Shown: positions 32,123 through 39,676 of the stretch, in pieces
Position numbering within the stretch: position 1 is the stretch's first letter
Layout of the letters: every line of letters begins with the position of its first letter
Assembly: GCA_964350145.1 (NCBI GenBank)
Contig: CAYGJL010000010.1
Location: forward strand, 13,284-77,283
Direction of reading: 5' to 3'
DNA from: JACDCY01 sp964350145
GTDB taxonomy: Bacteria; Gemmatimonadota; Gemmatimonadetes; Gemmatimonadales; Gemmatimonadaceae
DNA length: 64,000 bases
Made by a program: the position numbers and the translations under genes
Notes under the pieces: generated by a model
The model's database searches: none
The model's input: only the letters and a program-made list of their open reading frames with translations
What the model was told of the DNA's origin: nothing

Positions 32123-32580
32123 GTCGCGCGCTCCTCATCATCGAGATGGTCGCCGTACAACGTGCGGGCGCACTCCGGGCAGATGCCGTGCGTGAACTCG
32201 ACAGCGGAATACTTCCTCAGATACCCTTCGATCTGGTTCCAGTAGCCTTGGTCGTCCCGGATCTTCTTGCACGCAGAGCAAATCGGCAGGAGCCCGCTCA
32301 AGGTCCTCACCTCGGCGAGCGCGCCTTGGAGATCCCGCACCAGCGTCGCCTGGGCTTCCGCCAGTCGGGTCGCCTCCGTCTCCGCGCGGCTCCGGCGCCG
32401 GTCGAGGTGAACCATGAATGGGCTGACAATCGCGATCAACACGGTAGAGTCGACGACCGCTTGGAGCAGGAGCGCATCACCATGCAGCACGAGGGGCAGG
32501 ACGAGCATCACGCCTAGCTCGGCCACAAACACGGTACCGAGCATCGGGAGCAGCCACCTCCACGTGGATCGCATGCTCAT
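32119..32580 (-). CDS. Two-TM protein with C-terminal Cys motif common in signalling proteins
   Basis: A 153-aa protein: two hydrophobic segments (LLPMLGTVFVAELGVMLVL and LLQAVVDSTVLIAIVSPFM), then a coiled coil (RRRSRAETEATRLAEAQAT) and a C-terminal module with LPICSACKKIRDDQGYWN and GICPECAR. This CxxC...CxxC module is frequently found at the end of sensor proteins and receivers; it may bind metal. No kinase domain is present, so this is either a partner of the flanking kinases or the leftover end of a larger sensor. The start overlaps a 15-codon remnant of a kinase N-terminus. Confidence 0.7.
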   Translation of the reverse strand: MSMRSTWRWLLPMLGTVFVAELGVMLVLPLVLHGDALLLQAVVDSTVLIAIVSPFMVHLDRRRSRAETEATRLAEAQATLVRDLQGALAEVRTLSGLLPICSACKKIRDDQGYWNQIEGYLRKYSAVEFTHGICPECARTLYGDHLDDEERAT

Positions 32581-32624
32581 GACCGCACGGGCGTGGCCTG
32601 GAGCACTCGCAGCGGCTTCCCCAT
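32577..32624 (-). pseudogene. 15-codon remnant of a hybrid-kinase N-terminus
   Basis: ATG 32624 opens MGKPLRVL, matching the first residues of the hybrid kinase at 30032-31987 (MGKLLRVL), then diverges and stops at the start of the next gene. It lies within a 40-base direct repeat (32602-32641 against 31965-32004, 39 of 40 identical). It records a past duplication of the receiver-kinase junction. Confidence 0.65.
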
Positions 32625-32627
32625 GAC

Positions 32628-33077
32628 CTACGGCTTCCCCGCGGGCGGCGCGGTTTCGTTATGAATGAGCCAGTACATGCCGAGCTGCCGTACGGCTTCG
32701 ACGAACTGGACGAAGTCGACAGGCTTTCGCACGTAGCTGTTGGCTCCAAGGCTGTAGCTTTGGATGAGATCCTGTTCCTCGACCGAGGACGTTAGGATGA
32801 CGACCGGAAGGAGCCTCGTTCGCTCGTCGAGGCGGAGAGTCTTGAGGACCTCGAGGCCGTCGATCTTCGGAAGCTTGAGATCGAGCAGGATCACCTGCGG
32901 CATCGCCGTGGGAACACGGTGCGCGTGAGCGCCGCGAGCGAACAGGTAGTCGAGCGCTTCGACGCCGTCGCGTGCGACGACGACTGGGTTCGAGACGTTG
33001 CTCTTCTTCAGCGCACGCAGCGTCAGCTCCTCGTCCCTCGGATTATCTTCGATCAGCAGAATGACCCTGTCGTTCAT
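32628..33077 (-). CDS. Single-domain response regulator (receiver only)
   Basis: About 149 aa from ATG 33077, which overlaps the kinase stop at 33074 as ATGA. The receiver is complete: DD-type acidic pair in ILLIEDNPRDEEL, phospho-Asp in VILLDLKLPKIDG, Thr/Ser in VVILTSSVEEQDL, Lys in SYVRKPVDF. The frame extends upstream to 33146 but those residues belong to the kinase gene read in another frame. This CheY-like subgroup often follows phytochrome-like kinases; the partner is presumably the kinase at 33074-34714. Confidence 0.92.
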   Translation of the reverse strand: MNDRVILLIEDNPRDEELTLRALKKSNVSNPVVVARDGVEALDYLFARGAHAHRVPTAMPQVILLDLKLPKIDGLEVLKTLRLDERTRLLPVVILTSSVEEQDLIQSYSLGANSYVRKPVDFVQFVEAVRQLGMYWLIHNETAPPAGKP

Positions 33078-34714
33078 GCGACGCGCTCCGCTTCGTTCAG
33101 GGTGAAGTAGAACGTTGCTCCCCTGTTGACTTCTCCCTCCGCCCATACACGGCCGCCGTGCCGGCTGACGACGCGTTGTACCGTGGCCAGCCCCACGCCG
33201 CTTCCCTCGAACTCGGTGGCGGCGTGAAGGCGCTGGAAAACGCCGAAGAGCTTATTCACAAAAGCCATGTCGAACCCGGCGCCGTTGTCGCGCACGAAGT
33301 ACACACGGGATGCCCCGTCTTTCGACGTGGCGCCGAACTGGATGCGCGCATCATCGCGCTTTCCGGTGAACTTCCAGGCGTTCCCGAGAAGGTTATCGAG
33401 CGCCACCGTGAGCAGGCGAGGATCGCCTTCGCCCCACAGCCCCTCCTGGATCACGACGTCCACCCGGCGATCAGGCTGGCTCCTCTGGAGGCACGCGATC
33501 GCTGCTCGAGCGAGTGTACTGAGATCCAGCCTTTCGCGGCGTAACTCGCTGCGAGTGACCCGGGAGAGCGCGAACAAGTCATCGATGAGTTGCGCCATGT
33601 GATCGGCCGACTCACGGATGAAGGAGAGATACTTCTTGCCGTCGGCGTCGAGCTTCTCGACGTAATCCTCGAGCAACGCCTGGCTAAAGCCGTCGATACT
33701 CCGGAGAGGGGCACGAAGGTCGTGGGCGACCGAATAGCTGAAGGACTCGAGCTCTCGGTTGGTGGCAGCAAGTTCAGCAGCGCCATGCTTCAGTTTCTCG
33801 TTGAGCCGCCTGACCTCGACTTCGACTTCGCCCCGGCGCAAAACCTCGATTTCCAACTCGTGGTTTGAGGCCTCGAACTGGGCATTAGCTTGGGCTGCCC
33901 GCGCACGAGCGCGATGCATCGCCCTGCTGCCGATTGAGAGCATCGTGCACGTTGCGACGAAGAAACCCATGCCCAGGTAATCAGCGGCATCGCGCATGAA
34001 GGGTTGGTCAACGACGGCTGGAAGTACGAAAAACACCGCAAGACAGGAGAGAACTGTTGCCAGCAGGCCAGCAAGAAACCCACCATAGAAGGAAGCGATC
34101 ACGACCGCCGGATAAAACGTTAGCCATGGAGCGCGCGCTCCGAGGGAGTGCAGTGGCCATAACCGCAGGGCGGCGGCGACCGCGGTCAGCGCTATCGCAA
34201 CGACGAAGGGTCGCCATGCATGGGGAGACGCGACCTGGACCTTTCGCAACTGTCGAAGATGCTCGTCTTTGGCGCGAATGCTCTCCTTAGTTTTCTTGCG
34301 CTCGGTGATGTCCCTAACCGCGGCGATGACAAAAACACCTTCCCATGACGGCGTCGGTGCAAGGCTGATCTCCGCCGGAAATTCGGTGCCGTTTTTGCAG
34401 CGCCCGAACAGTTCGAGGCCCATACCCATGGGCCGTCTGTGCGGATCTCTGAAGTAGCCCGTGCGATGGCCAAGGTGCGCTTCGCGAAACCGCTCCGGGA
34501 GGAGCACCTCCACCGGGTGGCCGACCAGCTCGTTGCGGGCGTAACCAAACAGGCTGAGTGTCTGTTCGTTGACGTGCTGGATTCGGCCGTCCTGGCTCAT
34601 GACGACCATGGCATCTGGCACGGCTTCCAGGAGCCTCCAGAGAATGGATGCCGTAGCTGCGGGTTGATCCCCGTTCACGTCGCCCCGACGGTGCCGCCGG
34701 TGCTCCCTTCTCAC
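33074..34714 (-). CDS. Membrane sensor histidine kinase: PAS, DUF4118-like TM region, HisKA, HATPase
   Basis: The 546-aa protein opens with a PAS domain (ILWRLLEAVPDAMVVMSQDG), then a transmembrane block of about four helices (WRPFVVAIALTAVAAALRLW, WLTFYPAVVIASFYGGFLAG) resembling the KdpD-type DUF4118 region, a coiled coil, a HisKA with SYSVAHDLRAPLRSI, and a HATPase (VRDNGAGFDM, GSGVGLATVQRV). The PAS domain before the membrane part is cytosolic. GTG 34714 is used as start; GTG 34678 is an alternative. It is divergent from the Crp-type gene and co-translated with the receiver downstream. Confidence 0.88.
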   Translation of the reverse strand: MRREHRRHRRGDVNGDQPAATASILWRLLEAVPDAMVVMSQDGRIQHVNEQTLSLFGYARNELVGHPVEVLLPERFREAHLGHRTGYFRDPHRRPMGMGLELFGRCKNGTEFPAEISLAPTPSWEGVFVIAAVRDITERKKTKESIRAKDEHLRQLRKVQVASPHAWRPFVVAIALTAVAAALRLWPLHSLGARAPWLTFYPAVVIASFYGGFLAGLLATVLSCLAVFFVLPAVVDQPFMRDAADYLGMGFFVATCTMLSIGSRAMHRARARAAQANAQFEASNHELEIEVLRRGEVEVEVRRLNEKLKHGAAELAATNRELESFSYSVAHDLRAPLRSIDGFSQALLEDYVEKLDADGKKYLSFIRESADHMAQLIDDLFALSRVTRSELRRERLDLSTLARAAIACLQRSQPDRRVDVVIQEGLWGEGDPRLLTVALDNLLGNAWKFTGKRDDARIQFGATSKDGASRVYFVRDNGAGFDMAFVNKLFGVFQRLHAATEFEGSGVGLATVQRVVSRHGGRVWAEGEVNRGATFYFTLNEAERVA

Positions 34715-34763
34715 GCTACGTGAAATCTCAACATCAATAACTATGGGCAGGCGCAGAGAATAA

Positions 34764-35728
34764 GTGTGTCGGCAAGCCGACAGTCATGTCTTATCCGATC
34801 ATTACTTTCCCGCCGTGGTGCAAGACGAACTCTGCCAGCGCGTTGTCAGCGAACCCGATGTCACGAAACGCAGTCTGGTGCGCGGTGCATCCCTGTCCTC
34901 GTTTTCGGCGGACGCGTTTTTTGTCGTCATCCAGGGCGCTGTCGCGGTAGAGTTGCTCGGAGACGACGGGGAGTTGACGACGCTGGAAGTCCTCGTGCCG
35001 GGCGACTGCGCTCCCAATTGGCCGGAGTCAAAGCCGCCGACACACCAGATCGGTTTGCGAGCAATGGTGCCGTCATCCGTCGCCCGAGTGCCGCTGACGA
35101 CCTTCGCTCGTGTCATGCAGAGCGACCCAGCCCTCGCGAGTGCGTTCGGATCGAAGCTCGCCCAACAGCATACGGAGCTGCTCGCCCGCCTCGCGGAAAC
35201 AGTGCAGCGTTCCGCCCTCCGCCGGGTCAGCGCCGCCGTCGGCTATCTCGCGCAGAAGCTCGGCCTCGGATGCCCCCTGGCTTCCGGCATTCGTATCCCT
35301 CTCCCACAGTCCGAAATCGCGAACGTGGCCAACCACACGCGTCAGACAACGAACGACGCCATGAGGCAGTTGCAAGCGGCTGGTCTGGTCCGCTTGGAAC
35401 GATCGATGGTGTGCGTTCTCGATCGCGAGCGCCTAGGCGCCATCGCGCAGGGAGCCGACCTCNNNNNNNNNNNNNNNNNNNNNNNNNNNNNNNNNNNNNN
35501 NNNNNNNNNNNNNNNNNNNNNNNNNNNNNNNNNNNNNNNNNNNNNNNNNNNNNNNNNNNNNNGGTGTGCGTTCTCGATCGCGAGCGCCTAGGCGCCATCG
35601 CGCAGGGAGCCGACCTCCAGCCGACCTGGGAACCCGCGAAGACGTGCCAGTTCACCGATCCCGACGAAGTGCTCACCTGTTACCCGCTGCGTCGCGCATC
35701 ACCGGCGCTCGGCACGGGCAGCGGCTGA
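34764..35728 (+). CDS. Crp/Fnr-family transcriptional regulator (interrupted by an assembly gap)
   Basis: N-terminal cyclic-nucleotide-binding-like fold (DAFFVVIQGAVAVELLGDDG, residues ~45-130) and a C-terminal winged helix (IPLPQSEIANVANHTRQTTN, the recognition region). The gap 35463-35562 is spurious: the 55 bases before it repeat exactly after it, so the real protein continues from GADL directly into QPTWEPAKTCQ and ends ALGTGSG at 35728; the Ns only break the frame. No Arg for cAMP binding was recognised, so the ligand is unknown. The GTG start at 34764 lies inside a palindrome; GTG 34815 is an alternative. Confidence 0.8.
34767..34782. promoter_or_regulatory. 16-bp palindrome, probable regulator binding site
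   Basis: TGTCGGC and GCCGACA flank a 2-base centre (AA), perfect on both sides. It lies between the divergent membrane kinase and the Crp-type gene, 52 bases from the kinase start. Symmetry and length suit a dimeric Crp/Fnr-type regulator, possibly for autoregulation. If it is an operator, the regulator's translation should start further downstream (34815). Confidence 0.5.
35463..35562. other. Assembly gap (100 N) with duplicated 55-base ends
   Basis: The 55 bases at 35408-35462 are identical to 35563-35617. Removing the Ns and one copy restores an uninterrupted regulator frame. The gap is therefore almost certainly zero-length with an unmerged overlap, typical of de Bruijn graph contigs joined by read pairs. 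Confidence 0.95.
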
Positions 35729-35763
35729 GCGCATCAATTGAGCGTACGCGAGTAGAGATTTTT

Positions 35764-35872
35764 GTGTGCCCAGCATGAACATCGACTTGGAGGTGAAAGT
35801 CCTCTGGGAAGTTGGTCGCAACGACCCGAGCGAACCACAACGGGAGGATCGTGAGATCCGAGCTGAAAGAAG
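35764..35872 (+). mobile_element. Possible 5' fragment of a group II intron
   Basis: The stretch starts GTGTGCCCAGCATG, matching the GUGYG 5' boundary of group II introns, then has GGAGGTGAAAGTCCTCT, a small hairpin characteristic of domain I in many bacterial group II introns, and GGTCGCAACGACC, a second hairpin. No reverse transcriptase or domain V was seen, so only the first ~110 bases remain. It lies at the border between the two-component/regulator region and the aromatic operon. Confidence 0.45.
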
Positions 35873-35880
35873 TGGCTAGA

Positions 35881-36966
35881 CTAGCCCGGGACCAGCACAG
35901 CGCGCTTCCTGAGCCCGCCGTGGTGGGCACGGTCGAATACGTCGTTGATGTCCGCGAGCTTGTGCTTCTCCACGAACGGGCGCACCGCGATCCGGCCGTC
36001 CGCGATCCACTCCAGCAGCTCGGGATACACCAGCGGGTCGGCGCCCCAGTTGCCCTGCGCAACGGCGTCGAAGGCCATCAGGTTCGAAAGCGCGAGCTCG
36101 ACCTTGCCCGTCGCGTAGCCCACTACCGACAGGGTCGCGCCGTAGCCGATGAGCCCAAATGCGAGCTCCTGCCCCGCGCGCGTTCCCGACGTCTCGAAGA
36201 TCTTCCACAGGAACGGGCTCGCTCCCAGCTCCTCGGCGAGACGCTTGACCTGCTTGCGCGCGTCCTGCACCGAGGAATCGCTGACGTTGAGCGTCGCGTG
36301 CGCGCCGGCCGCGCGCGCCTGCTCCAGCTTGGCGTCGTCTATGTCGAGCGCGACCACTTTCGCGCCCGTCGCGGACGCTATCTGGACGCCGTACACGCCG
36401 ATACCTCCGACCCCCACGCACACGGCCAGGTCGCCCGCCGCGAGACCCGAGCGCTTTACCGCCTGAAAGGGCGTGGCCACCGCGTCGGCGACGACGCTCA
36501 GCTCCCAGAGATCGTGCAGGCGAAGAACCGCGTCGGGTACGATGCAGATGAACCGCGCCGGCAGGACGACGTGCGACGCGAATCCGCCGTGGCGGTCGTT
36601 GCCGGGCATCACCTGCTTGCGGCAGATGGAGCGGCGGCCGGCGCGGCAAAGGTCGCACTCGCCACACGGCAGCACCGCCGGTACGACCACCGGTCGTCCG
36701 ACCAGAGCCGGATCGACGCCGGGTCCGACGGCTCGCACGTATCCGCTTATCTCGTGGCCGAGCACGAGCGGCAACGCCGACCGGGTACGCACGCCGCCGT
36801 GCAGAAAGGAGAGATCGGTGTGGCACACGCCGCAGCCCGCCACCTCGATCGTCGCTTCGCCGGCGCCCGGCGTCTCCGCGGGCCGCGGAGCGTGCTCGAG
36901 CACCGCGTCAGGCGCGGTCATCACCCACGCGTCCCACATTCCGCCGGTGGTCATCGCGCCGGTCAC
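35881..36966 (-). CDS. had: 6-hydroxycyclohex-1-ene-1-carbonyl-CoA dehydrogenase
   Basis: Zinc-dependent alcohol dehydrogenase (361 aa) that oxidises 6-hydroxycyclohexene-carbonyl-CoA to the 6-oxo compound with NAD. MDR features: catalytic zinc GCGVCHTDLSFL and LGHEISG, structural zinc cysteines in PCGECDLCRAGRRSIC, Rossmann GVGGIGVYGVQIA. Segments VMPGNDRHGGFASHVVLPAR, WKIFETSGT and LSNLMAFDAVAQGNWG closely resemble Thauera Had as I remember it, which separates it from general alcohol dehydrogenases. The GTG start overlaps the ligase stop (GTGA). It is the last gene of the aromatic operon. Confidence 0.88.
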   Translation of the reverse strand: MTGAMTTGGMWDAWVMTAPDAVLEHAPRPAETPGAGEATIEVAGCGVCHTDLSFLHGGVRTRSALPLVLGHEISGYVRAVGPGVDPALVGRPVVVPAVLPCGECDLCRAGRRSICRKQVMPGNDRHGGFASHVVLPARFICIVPDAVLRLHDLWELSVVADAVATPFQAVKRSGLAAGDLAVCVGVGGIGVYGVQIASATGAKVVALDIDDAKLEQARAAGAHATLNVSDSSVQDARKQVKRLAEELGASPFLWKIFETSGTRAGQELAFGLIGYGATLSVVGYATGKVELALSNLMAFDAVAQGNWGADPLVYPELLEWIADGRIAVRPFVEKHKLADINDVFDRAHHGGLRKRAVLVPG

Positions 36967-38858
36967 TGGAGCCTCGCCTCCTGAGACGCCGCCAGGGACA
37001 AGTCACCGAACAGCACGCTGCCGCACTCGTGACAGCGGTCGAGCGTACAATCCTTCCCGGCAAAGCAGTGCCGGTCGTCCGGCGCTAGCCGCATGATCTT
37101 CCGCAGGAAGCGGCAGTCGCAATCGATGCTTGGCTCGTAAATGGCTTCGAGGTACCCTTCCGCGTTCTGCAACACGTTTCGTACGCGCACCTTCATCGAC
37201 GGCGTGAGCTCGCGCGCCTCGAGCGACAGCTCCTTGGCGACCACCGCGAACGCCTCGATCCGCTCGTACTTCGCCGGCCGCTCCTGGTTGAATCGCACGA
37301 TGGTCTCCCGCAGCGAATCCTTGACGACGCGGTCCGCGGTCGCCTGATCCTCCCCGAACTGCTCGGCGATCCGGAAATAGTCCGGGTAGATCAGCGCGGC
37401 GAGAAACCGGCGTCCGTCTCCCGCGACGATCACATGCCGGATGAAGCTGTTCATGCCGGCGAGACGATTCTCGATCTCCGTCGGTACGATCTTCTCCGCG
37501 TTGAGCATCTTGAAGACGCGGTCCTTCCGGCTGATGAGCTTGAGCCCGGTACCCACGAATTCCCCGAGGTCGCCGGTGTGAAACCAGCCGTCACCGGGGA
37601 GCGCCGCCCGCGTCGCGGCGGCGTCATTGTCGTACCCCCGCATGACGTTGGGGCCGTTCACCAGAATCTCGCCATCGGGCGCGATACGTACTTGCACGCC
37701 CGGAATCGGATACCCCACCATCCCGGGCAGCCTGCGAGCCTCCGTGAGATCCGTCATGGTGCAGCACGGGGACGTCTCGGTCAGACCCCATCCCTCGAGC
37801 ACGGGAATGCCCTTGCCGTCGAAGTACGCCGAGATGTTCGCCGGCAATGGCGCGGCCGCGGTGAACACGAAGCGGAGTCCGGGGTGAAAAATTCGCGGCT
37901 CGTCTTCCGGGTGCGTCTGCGCGTGCGCGACCAGCTGCTGATACACCTGCGGAACGCTGAAGTAGATCGTCGGCTGGACGTCCAGCCAGTTGGCCAGCAG
38001 ACGCGTGGTGTCCTTGCCGAGCGAATCGTCGATGAAGATCGTCGCGCCGTTGTACAGCGCGGTGTACTTCTCGAAGATGCCGCCGAAGCTGTGGTGCCAC
38101 GGCAGGTACGACAGCAGCCGGTCCTCCGGCGTGACATTCCATACGGCGGCGAGCGCGCGCTGCTGCGAGAGAATGTTGTCGTGCGTGAGCACTACGCCCT
38201 TCATCCGGCCGCTCGTACCGGACGTGTACATCATCAGGCAGGGCGTGGACGGGTCTACCTGCGCCGCGGCGGCGAGGAACGCGCCCGCGGCCGCGGCTGA
38301 GGCAGCGTCGGCTCCGCGCTCGAGCGCGTCGGCGAACGCCAGAACCCGCGACAGGCTACCGGCCGGAACCGCGTCGCGGTCCGCCCCCGTCAGCGGATCC
38401 AGCGTGATCAGCGCGCGCACCGTCTGCGGCACGCACGCCCGCATGAGCTGCTGGCGTCCGGCCACGACGAGGACCGTCGGATCGGCGTACTCGATCAGGT
38501 CGCGAAGCTGCTCGCGGGAGTAGCCCGCGAAAATGGGAACGTACGTCGCGCCGAGGCACATCGTCGCAAGTTCGACGACCAGCAGCTCGCCGCGATTCGG
38601 CGAGACCGACACGACGCGCGTGTTCGGTCCCACGCCCGCCTCCGCCAGAAAGCGTCCGAGCGTGACGACGTCGTCCAGGCATTGCTTCCAGCTGACTGTA
38701 TAGAACGCTCCGTCGCGTCGCACGCCATACATGGCGTGACCCGGAAGCCGGGCCGCGTTGCGCGCCAGCATCCCACCCACCGACTCGCGCTCGCCGACCG
38801 GCCGCAGCCGCGAGTAGATGGTGTTGCCGTCCCGGACGGCGGCTGCGCCGAGGCTCAT
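36963..38858 (-). CDS. AMP-forming acyl-CoA ligase with Cys-rich C-terminus
   Basis: ATP-dependent acid:CoA ligase (631 aa from ATG 38858, ATGA-coupled to the activator gene upstream). A1-A10 motifs: MMYTSGTSGRMKGVVLTHDN, the core around YLPWHHSFGGIFEKYTALYN, LEGWGLTETSP, WFHTGDLGEF and KDRVFKMLNAEKIVPTEIEN. The bulk resembles long-chain fatty acyl-CoA synthetases (FadD15 type) rather than the ~520-aa benzoate-CoA ligases. The last ~50 residues carry a cluster of cysteines (IDCDC, HCFAGKDC, DRCHECG) that may bind zinc or iron-sulfur, unusual for this family. The substrate is presumably an aromatic or alicyclic acid; it is not proven. Confidence 0.85.
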   Translation of the reverse strand: MSLGAAAVRDGNTIYSRLRPVGERESVGGMLARNAARLPGHAMYGVRRDGAFYTVSWKQCLDDVVTLGRFLAEAGVGPNTRVVSVSPNRGELLVVELATMCLGATYVPIFAGYSREQLRDLIEYADPTVLVVAGRQQLMRACVPQTVRALITLDPLTGADRDAVPAGSLSRVLAFADALERGADAASAAAAGAFLAAAAQVDPSTPCLMMYTSGTSGRMKGVVLTHDNILSQQRALAAVWNVTPEDRLLSYLPWHHSFGGIFEKYTALYNGATIFIDDSLGKDTTRLLANWLDVQPTIYFSVPQVYQQLVAHAQTHPEDEPRIFHPGLRFVFTAAAPLPANISAYFDGKGIPVLEGWGLTETSPCCTMTDLTEARRLPGMVGYPIPGVQVRIAPDGEILVNGPNVMRGYDNDAAATRAALPGDGWFHTGDLGEFVGTGLKLISRKDRVFKMLNAEKIVPTEIENRLAGMNSFIRHVIVAGDGRRFLAALIYPDYFRIAEQFGEDQATADRVVKDSLRETIVRFNQERPAKYERIEAFAVVAKELSLEARELTPSMKVRVRNVLQNAEGYLEAIYEPSIDCDCRFLRKIMRLAPDDRHCFAGKDCTLDRCHECGSVLFGDLSLAASQEARLQ

Positions 38859-39676
38859 GGCTGGCCCAACTCCGCCATGTCGGCCGTGTCCTCCGTATCG
38901 TGTGCCTCGCACGCGGCGAAGGCCGCGAGCGCGGCACCGAACGCACCCATTTCCTGTGGGTGGGGAGGCACGACCACCTCGCCCCGGCACGCTGCGTCGA
39001 TCAGCTCCACCATGATCGGGTGGTATGCGATCACTCCCCCGGTCGGCACGATCTTCCCTTCGAGCACGTCCATCGACACGATGCGCTTGAGCAGCGACCG
39101 GTAGGCCGCCATGGCCAGATCCGCCGGCTGCTTCCCGCCGCGGATGAGCGTCAGCAGCTCGGTTCCGGCGAACACGGTGCAGAAGCTCGAGAGCTCGAGG
39201 TTCTCGGTCGAGCCGCGGCCCAGCGCGTTCAGCTCGTCGACGCGGATCCCGAGTCGCAGCGCGATCTCGTCGAGGAAGCTCCCCGTGCCGGCCGCGCATT
39301 TCCGGTTCATGCGGTGCGACAAACGGCGGCCGGCGGCATCGAGCCGGATGACCTTCGCGTCCTGCCCGCCGATGTCGATCACGACGAGCGGCCCCTGGAC
39401 GAAATGCGCCACGCCGCGCCCGTGACAATCGAGCTCCGTGCGCGATCCGTCCGCGAACGGAATCGTGTTCCGGCCGAAGCCTGTGGACCACACCGCCTTG
39501 ATGTCGGTGCGCGCGCGTCCGGCGTTGGTCAGCGCCGTCCCGTAGGCGCGCTCGGCCGCCGCGGTCAAGTCAGCGCCAGACCGAGTGACCGCTGTACCGA
39601 GCACCTCGCAATCCCCGTTGATGACGACCGCCTTCGTCGTCCAGGAACCGCTGTCGAGGCCGGCGTAGTACGGCAT
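38855..39676 (-). CDS. 2-hydroxyacyl-CoA dehydratase / benzoyl-CoA reductase-type activator ATPase
   Basis: BadF/BadG/BcrA/BcrD-family ATPase (273 aa). ASKHA motifs: GLDSGSWTTKAVV and VIDIGGQDAKVI. The two cysteines that bridge the [4Fe-4S] cluster across the dimer are Cys127 (RKCAAGTGSF) and Cys166 (SSFCTVFAG), at the same positions as in Acidaminococcus HgdC as I recall it. Such proteins hydrolyse ATP to push one electron into the partner subunit. The start overlaps the previous stop (TGATG). It pairs with a second, diverged activator at 40917-41756, so this set has two different ATPase subunits, as in benzoyl-CoA reductases rather than dehydratases. Confidence 0.88.
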   Translation of the reverse strand: MPYYAGLDSGSWTTKAVVINGDCEVLGTAVTRSGADLTAAAERAYGTALTNAGRARTDIKAVWSTGFGRNTIPFADGSRTELDCHGRGVAHFVQGPLVVIDIGGQDAKVIRLDAAGRRLSHRMNRKCAAGTGSFLDEIALRLGIRVDELNALGRGSTENLELSSFCTVFAGTELLTLIRGGKQPADLAMAAYRSLLKRIVSMDVLEGKIVPTGGVIAYHPIMVELIDAACRGEVVVPPHPQEMGAFGAALAAFAACEAHDTEDTADMAELGQP

